Positions 38,768 to 47,650 of a stretch of 64,000 bases of DNA are shown here, one piece after another; position 1 is the first letter of the stretch, and each line of letters begins with the position of its first letter. Source of the stretch: Profundicola chukchiensis (GTDB taxonomy: Bacteria; Bacteroidota; Bacteroidia; Flavobacteriales; Weeksellaceae); the NCBI RefSeq assembly GCF_029664245.1, contig NZ_JANAIE010000009.1, positions 1 to 64,000 on the forward strand, in the 5' to 3' direction. Position numbers and translations under genes: made by a program. The notes below the pieces were generated by a model that saw only the letters and a program-made list of their open reading frames with translations, searched no databases and was not told where the DNA came from.

Positions 38768-41305
38768 ATGAAAAACTTCAATCAAAACTTAATATTCTCG
38801 GGGCTGGCTTTGCTGGTTTTCGTTGTAATATCATTGGTTTATAACTCGCCTGTAATAAGCGGAAATAAATCTATCTCTCAGCCAGATATCATCAACTACA
38901 AAGGAAGTGCGCAAGAAATGGTAGAGCACAAGCAAGCTACTGGTGAACAAACTTATTGGTCTGATGCTATGTTTGGAGGAATGCCAACCTATCAAACAGG
39001 TGCGCAGTATCCGAATCATTGGATTAAAAAGTTAGATGAAACGATTCGCTTTTTACCACGTCCTGCGGATTACATGTTTATCATGTTTGTAGGCTTTTTT
39101 ATTCTTGGAATGGTCTTATTTCGTAATTGGAAATACGCTTTTTTAGGTGCTTGTCTCTTTGCGATGGGAACTTATTTCTTCCAACTCTACGAAGCTGGAC
39201 ATAACTCCAAGGTTCATGCAATAGCTTATTTTGCGCCACTTACAGCAGGTGTGTTACTTTTATATAGAAAGAGATATATTTTAGGTTTCTTAATGACAGC
39301 CTTTTTTATGGCGCTTGAGTTGGTGGCAAACCACCCGCAAATGACATATTATCTAGGTTTAGGCTTATTGGTTTATGTGATTATTGAGGGAGTTGAGAGC
39401 TTTAAAACGGGTGAAATTAAATCATTCGTAATATCTAGCGCATTGGCTTTATTTGCTGTAATCCTAGGGCTAGGAATGAATGCTACAGGAGCGATTACAT
39501 CTTATGAGTATGGTGAAGCTTCTACGCGTGGTAAAAATGATATTTCTTTGATTGAAGGTAAAAACCCAAATGGTTTAGACAAAGATTATATCACGCATTG
39601 GAGCTATGGTAAATTAGAGACTTTAAACCTTTTTATTCCCAACTTTATGGGTGGAGGAAGTGCCGAACCAGATGTTTATAAAGAAAACTTAAAAGCCTCA
39701 TTAAATAAAGCGCCAAGTCAAGAAGAGTATCAATATTTCTCTCAAGCGATAAATTATATTTCAACTTATTGGGGTGATCAGCCGTTTACAAGTGGACCAG
39801 CTTACCAAGGGGCCGTTGTGATTTTATTGTTTTTCTTGGGGATGTTTTTCGTTAAGGGTAAATATAAATGGTGGTTAGTTTCAGCAACCATTATGAGTAT
39901 TCTCTTAGCTTGGGGTAAAAATATGATGTGGTTAACTGATCTTTTCATTGATTACTTTCCAATGTATAGCAAATTTAGAGCGGTGTCTTCTATCTTAGTT
40001 ATTGCTGAATTCACTATGCCTTTATTGGCGGTATGGGGAGTTTACAAATTCTTTAATGACGAAGAATTAACCCAAGAATATAAAAAGAAGATTTTGCTTT
40101 ATGTAGGAGGAGGCATAGTTGCTTTTATAGTTTTATTAACTGTTGCTGGCGGAGGGTTATTTGATTTCTCAACCGATTTCGAAAAGCAATTTCCAGCTTA
40201 TATTCAAGAGGGAATTCGAGCAGATAGGATTTCCATGTTTAGAAGTGATGCCATTAGAACTTTAATTTTCGTAATGCTGTCCTTAGCTCTATTAGCAGGC
40301 TATGTCTATGAAAAGATTAAAATGAAAGAAATCGTTATTCTAGGCTTGGCATTATTAACTTTAGTTGACCTTTGGGGCGTAGATAGACGTTATCTAAACG
40401 ATGATAATTACATTCCAAAGCAGTATGTAGATTATCCATTCCCGACTGAAATGACGCAACGTTTGTATAACGAGGCGCAAGCGAACCCATCTTTGATGCA
40501 AGTGGCGTATCGCGTAGATAAGAATAGAGTTTTAGCTGATTTAAAGAAACAAGATACTTCGAGATTTAGATTGTTTGATGCTGAAGGCAATACTTTCAAT
40601 GATGCTTCAACTTCTTATTTTGTAAACTCTATTGGTGGTTATCACGGGGCCAAAATGCAAAATTTCCAAAATATTATAGATATATACTTATCAAGAGATT
40701 CAATTATTGAAAAGCGTCTTGGTGTTGAGCAAAAAGGCCAAAATATATTGGATATGTTGAATACCAAATACTTTTTGGTACCAGGTCAAAATGGTTCTGA
40801 AATTATTCAAAACCCAGGAGCTTTAGGAAATGCATGGTTTGTAGAAGAGGTAAAGGCAGTAGAGGATCCAAATCAAGCGATATTAGACATTGCTAAGATA
40901 GATTTGTCGAAACAAGCTGTCGCGGATTGGGCACAAGATAAAACCTATCAAGTAGATTCTACGAGTCAAATTCAATTAATAGATCATGCTCCAAATCGTT
41001 TGGTATATAAATCCAATAATAAGAATGATGGATTTGCTGTGTTTTCAGAAATCTACTACGACAAAGGTTGGCAAGCAAGTATAGATGGTAAGGAAGTTGA
41101 TATTGTAAAGACGAATTACTTTGTTCGTGGTTTAGAAATTCCAAAAGGTCAACACGAAATTGAATTGAAATTTGATCCGCAATCTGTTAAAACAGGAAGT
41201 TTAATTACTTTATCTTCTCATATTATATTCATTTTATTACTAATAGGAGGAGTGTATTGGATGTGGAAGAATAAGGATGAAAACCAGTTCGGAGAAGAAA
41301 AATAA
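38768..41305 (+). CDS. YfhO family multipass membrane protein
   Basis: An 845-residue inner-membrane protein with about a dozen membrane helices in the first 530 residues and one near the C-terminus, and a large extracytoplasmic domain (about 560-800). YfhO proteins resemble GT-C glycosyltransferases and are linked to lipoteichoic-acid glycosylation in Firmicutes; in Bacteroidota the substrate is unknown. The ATG at 38768 follows a T-rich then short A leader; a TTG seven codons upstream is rejected. The gene ends 4 bases before the next. Confidence 0.88.
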   Translation: MKNFNQNLIFSGLALLVFVVISLVYNSPVISGNKSISQPDIINYKGSAQEMVEHKQATGEQTYWSDAMFGGMPTYQTGAQYPNHWIKKLDETIRFLPRPADYMFIMFVGFFILGMVLFRNWKYAFLGACLFAMGTYFFQLYEAGHNSKVHAIAYFAPLTAGVLLLYRKRYILGFLMTAFFMALELVANHPQMTYYLGLGLLVYVIIEGVESFKTGEIKSFVISSALALFAVILGLGMNATGAITSYEYGEASTRGKNDISLIEGKNPNGLDKDYITHWSYGKLETLNLFIPNFMGGGSAEPDVYKENLKASLNKAPSQEEYQYFSQAINYISTYWGDQPFTSGPAYQGAVVILLFFLGMFFVKGKYKWWLVSATIMSILLAWGKNMMWLTDLFIDYFPMYSKFRAVSSILVIAEFTMPLLAVWGVYKFFNDEELTQEYKKKILLYVGGGIVAFIVLLTVAGGGLFDFSTDFEKQFPAYIQEGIRADRISMFRSDAIRTLIFVMLSLALLAGYVYEKIKMKEIVILGLALLTLVDLWGVDRRYLNDDNYIPKQYVDYPFPTEMTQRLYNEAQANPSLMQVAYRVDKNRVLADLKKQDTSRFRLFDAEGNTFNDASTSYFVNSIGGYHGAKMQNFQNIIDIYLSRDSIIEKRLGVEQKGQNILDMLNTKYFLVPGQNGSEIIQNPGALGNAWFVEEVKAVEDPNQAILDIAKIDLSKQAVADWAQDKTYQVDSTSQIQLIDHAPNRLVYKSNNKNDGFAVFSEIYYDKGWQASIDGKEVDIVKTNYFVRGLEIPKGQHEIELKFDPQSVKTGSLITLSSHIIFILLLIGGVYWMWKNKDENQFGEEK

Positions 41306-41309
41306 TATC

Positions 41310-41876
41310 ATGAAAAATTTAAGTTTATTAATCATTGGTCTTTTATTGATAACTGCTATTACCTCTTGTAATAATAGTGGAGAAATTACATCTACCCACG
41401 CAGAAGGCTTAGTAGAAGAGTATTTGGTTTTAAATCCACATTATGAAACGGCTTATTTTGAAACTAACAAAATAAGGCTAACATCTAAAAGAGATGCAGA
41501 TTTAATTGAAACCATTCGCGATTTAGAAGATCAAGGTTTAATAGAAATTGTTGATGAGAATTCACGTAAGAAATGGTTTTCTAAGGACAGTGTATTTGTG
41601 ATTACACCAAGTTTAACTAAAGAGGCGTTGCCTTATGTTGTTAAACAAGCTAAGAATAGAACCGAAGTTAAAACCGTCGAATATGAACTTGATGATTCAA
41701 GAGAAATACTATTCACAAGAAAAACAGATAAATCTGTAAGTTTCAATGCGATTTTATTGAAGAAGAAAACGCCATTTTATTCTTTTGGAAAAGATAAAAA
41801 CCCAAATTCAGAATTTATTACTAAAGAATTTAAAGCGAAATATGTAGAGGATAAAGGTTGGGTACTGGTTCGATAA
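41310..41876 (+). CDS. Putative lipoprotein of unknown function
   Basis: A 188-residue protein with a lipoprotein signal (MKNLSLLIIGLLLITAITSC, Cys at 20). The rest is hydrophilic, with charged repeats around RTEVKTVEYELDDSREILFTRK, and I recognise no domain. It starts 4 bases after YfhO, so the two are co-translated; an ATG inside the YfhO end (41277) would remove the signal and is rejected. The C-terminal part (KAKYVEDKGWVLV) may be a beta sheet. Confidence 0.75.
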   Translation: MKNLSLLIIGLLLITAITSCNNSGEITSTHAEGLVEEYLVLNPHYETAYFETNKIRLTSKRDADLIETIRDLEDQGLIEIVDENSRKKWFSKDSVFVITPSLTKEALPYVVKQAKNRTEVKTVEYELDDSREILFTRKTDKSVSFNAILLKKKTPFYSFGKDKNPNSEFITKEFKAKYVEDKGWVLVR

Positions 41877-41925
41877 ACCAACTTGATAATCTATAAACAA
41901 TCCTAAAGGATTTAATCCTATTATA

Positions 41926-41976
41926 AAATCATTCAATTAAGCTTTTAAAGTAAAGCTATTGAATGATTTTTTTTAC
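41926..41976 (+). terminator. Terminator after the YfhO operon
   Basis: A 12-bp stem (41926-41937 with 41958-41969) with an inner AGCTTT/AAAGCT helix, followed by eight or more T. Confidence 0.9.
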
Positions 41977-42094
41977 TTCAACCTTAAATATAAGTTTCTT
42001 TAAACTTAATAAAATCAATGTTTTAATTTGATTAATACCCTGCGCGGCACGAATTTCGAGGCATACACCTTGATAATCAAAAAAAAACTTTCAA

Positions 42095-42418
42095 ATGATG
42101 ACTAACAAAAATTTAATTGAAGCATTAAATAATTGCATCGCATATTGTAATTACTGTGCGGGAGCTTGTTTAAAAGAGGATAACGTGAAAATGATGGCCG
42201 ATTGTATTCATTCGGATATAGTTTGTGCCGAGATCTGTACTACCACTGCAAAGCTGCTGGCTATGGATTCTGATATGGCTCGAAAGATGGTGGAAATATG
42301 TAAAGAGGCTTGCGAGAAATGTGCGCAAGAATGTGAGCAACACGATCATCAACATTGTAAGGATTGTGCAGAAGCTTGTAGAAAATGTGCAGATGCCTGT
42401 GCGGCGTATTTATCTTAA
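42095..42418 (+). CDS. Four-helix-bundle copper-binding protein (Csp-like)
   Basis: A 107-residue helical protein with 16 cysteines (14, 18, 21, 25, 37, 44, 48, 69, 73, 76, 80, 88, 91, 95, 98, 102), arranged mostly as CxxxC and CxxC on one face of helices, plus His-rich EQHDHQHC near 81. This is the layout of copper storage proteins (Csp; DUF326), which pack many Cu(I) ions inside a four-helix bundle. No signal peptide, so a cytosolic Csp3-type store is likely. A second ATG directly follows the first. No other copper genes are adjacent. Confidence 0.88.
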   Translation: MMTNKNLIEALNNCIAYCNYCAGACLKEDNVKMMADCIHSDIVCAEICTTTAKLLAMDSDMARKMVEICKEACEKCAQECEQHDHQHCKDCAEACRKCADACAAYLS

Positions 42419-42432
42419 AACTATTAAAAACA

Positions 42433-42466
42433 AAAAGGCTGCTTAAAGTTAAATAAGCAGCCTTTT
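42433..42466. terminator. Bidirectional terminator between the Csp-like gene and glyS
   Basis: A 13-bp perfect stem (42433-42445 with 42454-42466) with A and T flanks, between converging genes. Confidence 0.9.
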
Positions 42467-42488
42467 AATTTTGTATGATTTCTAGAAA

Positions 42489-44027
42489 TTAGATTAATTT
42501 CTTAAGCAAAGCATTCATGCTTACTTCATTTTTCATAATATCATTTAACTCAGAAATCTTCACACGACGTTGTTCCATGCTATCTCTTTCGCGAATGGTT
42601 ACAGTATCGTCTTTTAAAGTGTCATGATCAATTGTAATACAGAAAGGCGTACCAATAGCATCATGACGACGATAACGTTTTCCTATAGAATCCTTATCGT
42701 CATACTCCACGTTGTAATCCAATTTTAATTCATTAACAATTCTCTCCCCAACTTCTGGCATTCCATCTTTTTTCATTAATGGTAAAATAGCCGCTTTAAC
42801 AGGAGCTAGAGCAGGAGGTAACTTCATTACTATTCTCTCGCTACCATCTTCTAATTTCTCTTCTTTTAACGAGTTTGAAACAATTGCTAAGAACAATCTA
42901 TCCAATCCAATTGAAGTTTCAACTACATAAGGAACATAGCTTTCTTTTAATTCTGGATCGAAATATTGTAACTTCTTATTAGAAAACTCTTGGTGCTGTT
43001 TTAAATCAAAATCTGTTCTAGAGTGAATTCCTTCTAATTCTTTAAAACCAAACGGGAAATTAAATTCAATATCTGTTGCAGCGTTAGCATAGTGAGCTAG
43101 ATTTTCATGGTCATGGAAACGATAGTTCTCTTCACCCAAACCAAGACTCAAGTGCCATTTCATGCGCATTTGTTTCCATTTTTCATAAGCCTCCATTTCT
43201 GTATTAGGCGCTACGAAAAATTGCATTTCCATTTGTTCGAATTCACGCATTCTAAAGATGAATTGTCTTGCGATAATCTCATTTCTAAATGCCTTACCAA
43301 TTTGAGCAATCCCAAAAGGAATTTTCATCCTTCCACTTCTTTGAACATTAAGGAAGTTTACAAAAATACCCTGAGCTGTTTCTGGTCTTAAGTATAAATC
43401 TGTAGCACTGTCAGCAGAAGCTCCCAACTTGGTACCGAACATTAGGTTAAATTGTCTAACTTCTGTCCAGTTTCTTGAACCTGAAACAGGATCGGCGATC
43501 TCTAATTCTTCGATTAAAGCTTTTACGTCAGCTAAATCTCCTTTGGTTAGAGATTCTCCTAAACGCGTAAGAGCGGTATCAATTTCTTCTTGATATCTAA
43601 CAACACGAGGATTTGTTTTCAAGTACATTGCTTCATCGAAATCATCTCCAAAACGCTTCTTAGCTTTCGTAACTTCCTTTTCAATCTTAGCTTCAATTTT
43701 AGCACAATAATCTTCTACTAAAACATCGGCTCTATAACGTTTCTTGCTGTCCTTGTTGTCAATTAAAGGATCATTGAAGGCATCAACGTGTCCAGAAGCT
43801 TTCCATGTAGTTGGATGCATAAAGATAGCTGCATCTACGCCGACGATGTTGTCGTGTAATTGCACCATGGATTTCCACCAATATTGTTTGATGTTATTTT
43901 TTAACTCAACCCCATTTTGACCGTAATCATAAGTTGCAGACAAACCATCATATATTTCACTTGATTGGAAAACAAAGCCATACTCCTTGGCGTGTGAAAT
44001 CACTTTCTTTAATACATCTTCTGACAT
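42489..44027 (-). CDS. glyS: Glycine--tRNA ligase (dimeric type)
   Basis: A 512-residue class II synthetase that charges tRNA-Gly. It belongs to the alpha2 type, not the tetrameric bacterial form. The catalytic domain carries FIFRMREFEQMEMQFF (motif 2 area) and ETSIGLDRLFLAIV (motif 3); the anticodon-binding domain spans about 400-512. A consensus promoter lies upstream. Confidence 0.95.
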   Translation of the reverse strand: MSEDVLKKVISHAKEYGFVFQSSEIYDGLSATYDYGQNGVELKNNIKQYWWKSMVQLHDNIVGVDAAIFMHPTTWKASGHVDAFNDPLIDNKDSKKRYRADVLVEDYCAKIEAKIEKEVTKAKKRFGDDFDEAMYLKTNPRVVRYQEEIDTALTRLGESLTKGDLADVKALIEELEIADPVSGSRNWTEVRQFNLMFGTKLGASADSATDLYLRPETAQGIFVNFLNVQRSGRMKIPFGIAQIGKAFRNEIIARQFIFRMREFEQMEMQFFVAPNTEMEAYEKWKQMRMKWHLSLGLGEENYRFHDHENLAHYANAATDIEFNFPFGFKELEGIHSRTDFDLKQHQEFSNKKLQYFDPELKESYVPYVVETSIGLDRLFLAIVSNSLKEEKLEDGSERIVMKLPPALAPVKAAILPLMKKDGMPEVGERIVNELKLDYNVEYDDKDSIGKRYRRHDAIGTPFCITIDHDTLKDDTVTIRERDSMEQRRVKISELNDIMKNEVSMNALLKKLI

Positions 44028-44053
44028 AATATTTTTCTTGTAATTTAAGGGCG

Positions 44054-44084
44054 CAAAGTTAACGAAAATCGAGGTGGATTCAAA
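44054..44084 (-). promoter_or_regulatory. Promoter of glyS
   Basis: On the minus strand TTTG (44084-44081), 19 bases, then TAACTTTG (44061-44054): a perfect consensus, 27 bases before the start. Confidence 0.75.
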
Positions 44085-44238
44085 TTATTATATTAGCAAG
44101 CTTAAAAACTAAAAACTAAAAAACTTTTCTAATTTTAACGAGAATTGTTTTACCTTGTATGCGGTTAAGTTCTTATGAATCATTAGCATACTGCTAAAGG
44201 TGCTAATTATAAAGAATATAGCCTAAGAATTAAGCAAA

Positions 44239-44886
44239 ATGGATAAGTCAGAAGAACTAATTAAACGGATCACTCCATTATTTCTAGAAGTAGGTTACTG
44301 GAACCTTAGGGTAGATGATATAGCAGCGAGATTAAATATTTCTAAAAAAACGCTTTATATCTATTTCGATAATAAAAAAGATATTATTTGGAGGGTTTTA
44401 CAACACAATCTTAGTAATGTAGAGGAACTAGCTCAGACTGCTGAGGAAAATAGTCCTAATGCCATAGAATCAGTCATAAGCTTTATGAACGGTTTCTATG
44501 GATATATAGGAACCGAGCAGGATAAACAAAATCTAGAGGAACTAGAGAAATACTATCCTGAAATTCTTGTACGCTACAAAGGGGCCTTGTTAGAGTTGAT
44601 TCAACGCCTTCTACAGAAAAATTATGAGCGTGGAGTTCAAGAAGGTTATTACAAACTTGAGCATGACCCGGAATATGTTGGCCGATTTTTTAGTATGGTA
44701 TACAACGGCAACAGAACCATGGACATGCCCAAGGAAAATGTCTATAGCTTTGAGAAGCTAAGAATAATGTCTGCTAAAATTATAATGTATGGATTGGTTT
44801 CTCCAAAAGGTGCAGTGGTTTTAGATGAGCTTTATGCTTCTTATAAGCATCTTAACCCATATAGTCCTCCGGATCCTTATGTTTAA
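44239..44886 (+). CDS. TetR family transcriptional regulator
   Basis: A 215-residue repressor-type regulator. Residues about 10-55 are the DNA-binding domain with the helix-turn-helix VDDIAARLNISKKTLYIYFDNK; the rest is an alpha-helical ligand domain. Its 3' end overlaps the desaturase gene on the other strand by 35 bases, so the two transcripts are antisense at their ends. Lipid-responsive TetR proteins often control desaturases; that link here is inference from position. Confidence 0.9.
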   Translation: MDKSEELIKRITPLFLEVGYWNLRVDDIAARLNISKKTLYIYFDNKKDIIWRVLQHNLSNVEELAQTAEENSPNAIESVISFMNGFYGYIGTEQDKQNLEELEKYYPEILVRYKGALLELIQRLLQKNYERGVQEGYYKLEHDPEYVGRFFSMVYNGNRTMDMPKENVYSFEKLRIMSAKIIMYGLVSPKGAVVLDELYASYKHLNPYSPPDPYV

Positions 44887-45604
44887 GTTGAATAATGTTC
44901 AACTTATCAAATAACCAGATAAATGGATAAACTGGATCAAACTCCCACCATTTATTTCCAAAGTTAGGTCTACCACCATACTTATGGTGATTGTTATGGA
45001 AACCTTCTCCAAGCATAAATATGTCTACTGGCATTAGGTTCATAGAAGTATCTTTAACATCAAAGTTTCTATAACCATATTTGTGTGCAAACCAGTTAAT
45101 GATAACTCCGTGGAATGGTCCCATTACCGCATGAATAGGGATTAATAAGTATAACCACCAACGATCTGCAAAGTAGTAGTAAAGAACTACATAGAATACA
45201 ACCCAAAGGAATCTCACTAAGTTGTGCTCTGCAAACCTGTCGAATTCTCTCCAAGCAGGAACATTTCTAGTAAATTTCTCTTCGATTTTAGCCTGACCTG
45301 TGTCAATAGCTTTATAAATACCTCTTGTTCTCCACATCATGGTAAACAAGTTCTTATCGTATTTTGGAGAGTGTGGATCTTTTTCTGTATCGGCATAAGC
45401 GTGATGCAATCTATGCATTACTCCATACGCGTATGGGCTCAGATAACTAGAGCCTTGTGCGAAAAATGAGAAAACATGAAAGAATTTTTCCCAGAATCGA
45501 GACATGGTAAACATTCCGTGTGCAGCATATCTGTGGTGGAAAAAGGTTTGCGTAAACAAAGACAAATACCAATGTGCCGCAAAAAAGATTAAAATATAAA
45601 TCAT
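44852..45604 (-). CDS. Acyl-CoA/fatty-acid desaturase
   Basis: A 250-residue membrane di-iron desaturase. All three histidine boxes are present: HRYAAH (24-29), HRLHH (64-68) and HNNHH (about 208-212). Hydrophobic pairs flank them. Such enzymes (stearoyl-CoA desaturase type, probably delta-9) insert a double bond into a fatty acyl chain and adjust membrane fluidity. It is shorter than eukaryotic forms, as usual in bacteria. It converges on, and overlaps, the TetR gene. Confidence 0.9.
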   Translation of the reverse strand: MIYILIFFAAHWYLSLFTQTFFHHRYAAHGMFTMSRFWEKFFHVFSFFAQGSSYLSPYAYGVMHRLHHAYADTEKDPHSPKYDKNLFTMMWRTRGIYKAIDTGQAKIEEKFTRNVPAWREFDRFAEHNLVRFLWVVFYVVLYYYFADRWWLYLLIPIHAVMGPFHGVIINWFAHKYGYRNFDVKDTSMNLMPVDIFMLGEGFHNNHHKYGGRPNFGNKWWEFDPVYPFIWLFDKLNIIQLKHKDPEDYMG

Positions 45605-45627
45605 TCGACTAAACTAATTTTGATATG

Positions 45628-45635
45628 CAAATATA
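45628..45635 (-). promoter_or_regulatory. Promoter -7 box for the desaturase gene
   Basis: TATATTTG on the minus strand, 24 bases before the start codon; no clear -33 box. Confidence 0.4.
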
Positions 45636-45678
45636 ATAATAAGCTTTCGTTATATGAGATTTAAACTATGATTTAAGT

Positions 45679-45686
45679 TATATTTG
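45679..45686 (+). promoter_or_regulatory. Promoter -7 box for the DUF4442 gene
   Basis: TATATTTG, only 14 bases before the ATG at 45700; no clear -33 box. Confidence 0.4.
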
Positions 45687-45699
45687 GGAAAAATTTACT

Positions 45700-46155
45700 A
45701 TGAATGCACAGCAGTTTAGGAAAATACTTTTTTTTAAAATCCCAATCGCTTGGATTGCAGGCTTAAGATTAAAATCATTTTCAAATCAAAAATGTGAGAT
45801 TAAAGTCAAATTATCTAAATTTTCTCAAAATCCGTTCAGAAGTATGTTTTGGGCAGTTCAGGGAATGGCCGCCGAGTTCACCACAGGATTTATGTGCATG
45901 GACCAAGTTCAAAAATCTGGGGAAAAGATTTCTATGCTTGTTCTAGAACAAAACGGAAAGTTTACCAAGAAAGCAGTCGGTCGAATCACTTTTGTGTGCG
46001 ATGAGGGTGATAAAATTAAAGATGTAATTCAAAAAGCCATAGATACCAAGGAAGGTCAAACCCTAAAATTAACTTCTAGAGGATATGACGAAGCCGGAGA
46101 TATGGTTTCTGAATTTTGGTTTTTATGGACTTTTAAGGTGAAAAGTAAGTCCTAA
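45700..46155 (+). CDS. DUF4442 family hotdog-fold protein
   Basis: A 151-residue protein of the DUF4442 family, thought to have the hotdog fold of acyl-CoA thioesterases. FRSMFWAVQGMAAEFTTGFMCM is where the helix with active-site residues usually lies in hotdog enzymes. It stands beside a desaturase, so a role in acyl chains is plausible but unproven. Single gene. Confidence 0.8.
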   Translation: MNAQQFRKILFFKIPIAWIAGLRLKSFSNQKCEIKVKLSKFSQNPFRSMFWAVQGMAAEFTTGFMCMDQVQKSGEKISMLVLEQNGKFTKKAVGRITFVCDEGDKIKDVIQKAIDTKEGQTLKLTSRGYDEAGDMVSEFWFLWTFKVKSKS

Positions 46156-46166
46156 TTTTATTTCTT

Positions 46167-46580
46167 TTAAAGACTAATTTTAACTTTTTTAGTTTCGTTA
46201 GCGTTTAACTTAAAAGCAGCATCCTTAAATTTAGGTGGAGCAAATACACCCTTGGCATTATTAGAAAAACCATAATCTTCTTTGGGAATGCCTAGCATAT
46301 TAAAATCCATTTTTTCATTACTATTTTCGTCATGTAAAATGGCAATAGCGTAATTTCCTTCTGGTAAATTATCAAAGGTTACAACGACTTTACCTTTTTT
46401 AGCTCTTACTTTAGTTGCTTTTACTTCCTTTTTAGTGAAATTTTTTGCACTGTCATAAAGCGCCAAGGCGATATCACCTTTAGAATTTTTAATATTATTT
46501 ACCTCAACATTTATGCTTGAGTTCTGTGCAGATAATATGCCTGTAGTTAGGATAGAAAGGCTTAGGATTAATTTCTTCAT
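46167..46580 (-). CDS. DUF2141 family exported protein
   Basis: A 137-residue exported protein. Residues 1-18 form a signal peptide ending LSAQ; the mature part is a beta-sandwich with the DUF2141 pattern (GDIALALYDSAKNF, FDNLPEGNYAIAILHDENSNEKMDFNMLG). Function unknown. It lies 40 bases downstream of the cation transporter gene on the same strand and may share its transcript. Confidence 0.87.
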   Translation of the reverse strand: MKKLILSLSILTTGILSAQNSSINVEVNNIKNSKGDIALALYDSAKNFTKKEVKATKVRAKKGKVVVTFDNLPEGNYAIAILHDENSNEKMDFNMLGIPKEDYGFSNNAKGVFAPPKFKDAAFKLNANETKKVKISL

Positions 46581-46620
46581 GTCTAGACTTATTCTACTTT
46601 CGTGCCAAAGAATGGATTAA

Positions 46621-47508
46621 TTAAAAATCAATCTCACAGATATCTGGCTCTACATGAATTAAAACATCTAGAATCTCAGGGAATTTTTCTACCAAAGCAT
46701 TTTTGGTCATATGCGCAATTTTATGTCCTTCCTGCACAGAAATTTTACCCGAAACTATTAAATGTAAATCAATATTGTATTGCATTCCGTGTTTACGAAC
46801 GTAGCATTTCTCGGTGGAGATAACACCTTCAACTTCTTCTGCAGTTGCTTTAATAACTTCAATAAAGTCATCGTAAATATGTTCGTCCATAATTTCTCCC
46901 AAGGCTGGACGAAAGATTAAATAAGCATTAAAAACAATAATTCCACTGGCGAATAATGCAGCCCAATCATCTGCAGATTCCCAACCTTCACCCATAATTA
47001 AAGCAATCGAAACGCCTAAAAACGCCATCAATGAAGTTATTGCGTCTGATCTGTGGTGCCACGCATCCGCAGAAATAGCGGTACTTCTAGTTTCTTTTCC
47101 AGTTTTTGAAACTATGCGATACATAATTTCTTTGGCGATAATGATACCAGCTAAAATCCAAAGAGTAAATGCTTCTGGAGCTGTTCTCGGTGACTGAATA
47201 TTCACAATAGCTTGATATGCAATTCCAATGGCAGCCAGAACTAAAAATAAAACTACCACAAAAGTGATTAATGGCTCAGCTTTTCCATGTCCATAAGGAT
47301 GATCTTCATCTGCCGGACGATTGGCGTATCTGATGCCAATCCAAACTAGAAAAGATGATAGTACATCGGTTAAGGACTCAATACCATCGGCGATTAGAGC
47401 AAAAGAATTTCCCAAGACTCCTCCCGTAATCTTCAATCCAGCCATAAGGATATTCCCCAAAACACTTTGGATAATGGTTTTTTCGGCCTTTTGGAAAGCT
47501 TTTGACAT
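46621..47508 (-). CDS. Cation diffusion facilitator (CDF) transporter
   Basis: A 295-residue divalent-metal exporter of the CDF (FieF/YiiP) family. Six membrane helices (about 10-205) carry the transport-site ligands ALIADGIESLTD and SADAWHHRSDAI; the cytosolic C-terminal domain (about 210-295) contains HGMQYNIDLHLIV. Zn, Fe or Mn cannot be told from sequence by eye. Confidence 0.92.
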   Translation of the reverse strand: MSKAFQKAEKTIIQSVLGNILMAGLKITGGVLGNSFALIADGIESLTDVLSSFLVWIGIRYANRPADEDHPYGHGKAEPLITFVVVLFLVLAAIGIAYQAIVNIQSPRTAPEAFTLWILAGIIIAKEIMYRIVSKTGKETRSTAISADAWHHRSDAITSLMAFLGVSIALIMGEGWESADDWAALFASGIIVFNAYLIFRPALGEIMDEHIYDDFIEVIKATAEEVEGVISTEKCYVRKHGMQYNIDLHLIVSGKISVQEGHKIAHMTKNALVEKFPEILDVLIHVEPDICEIDF

Positions 47509-47513
47509 AGCTA

Positions 47514-47521
47514 CAAAATTA
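47514..47521 (-). promoter_or_regulatory. Promoter -7 box for the CDF gene
   Basis: TAATTTTG on the minus strand, 6 bases before the start codon, implying a very short leader; no -33 box. Confidence 0.3.
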
Positions 47522-47650
47522 GTGAATTAATAAGTAGAATCTTGTTAACTCTAGCTTACTAAATGCTTAATGGAAATTATCCATAATTTATGATTTTAAA
47601 TTTGGTAATTTTCCAAGTTGTAATGATATTTGTTCCCTAATGCTTTGAAT

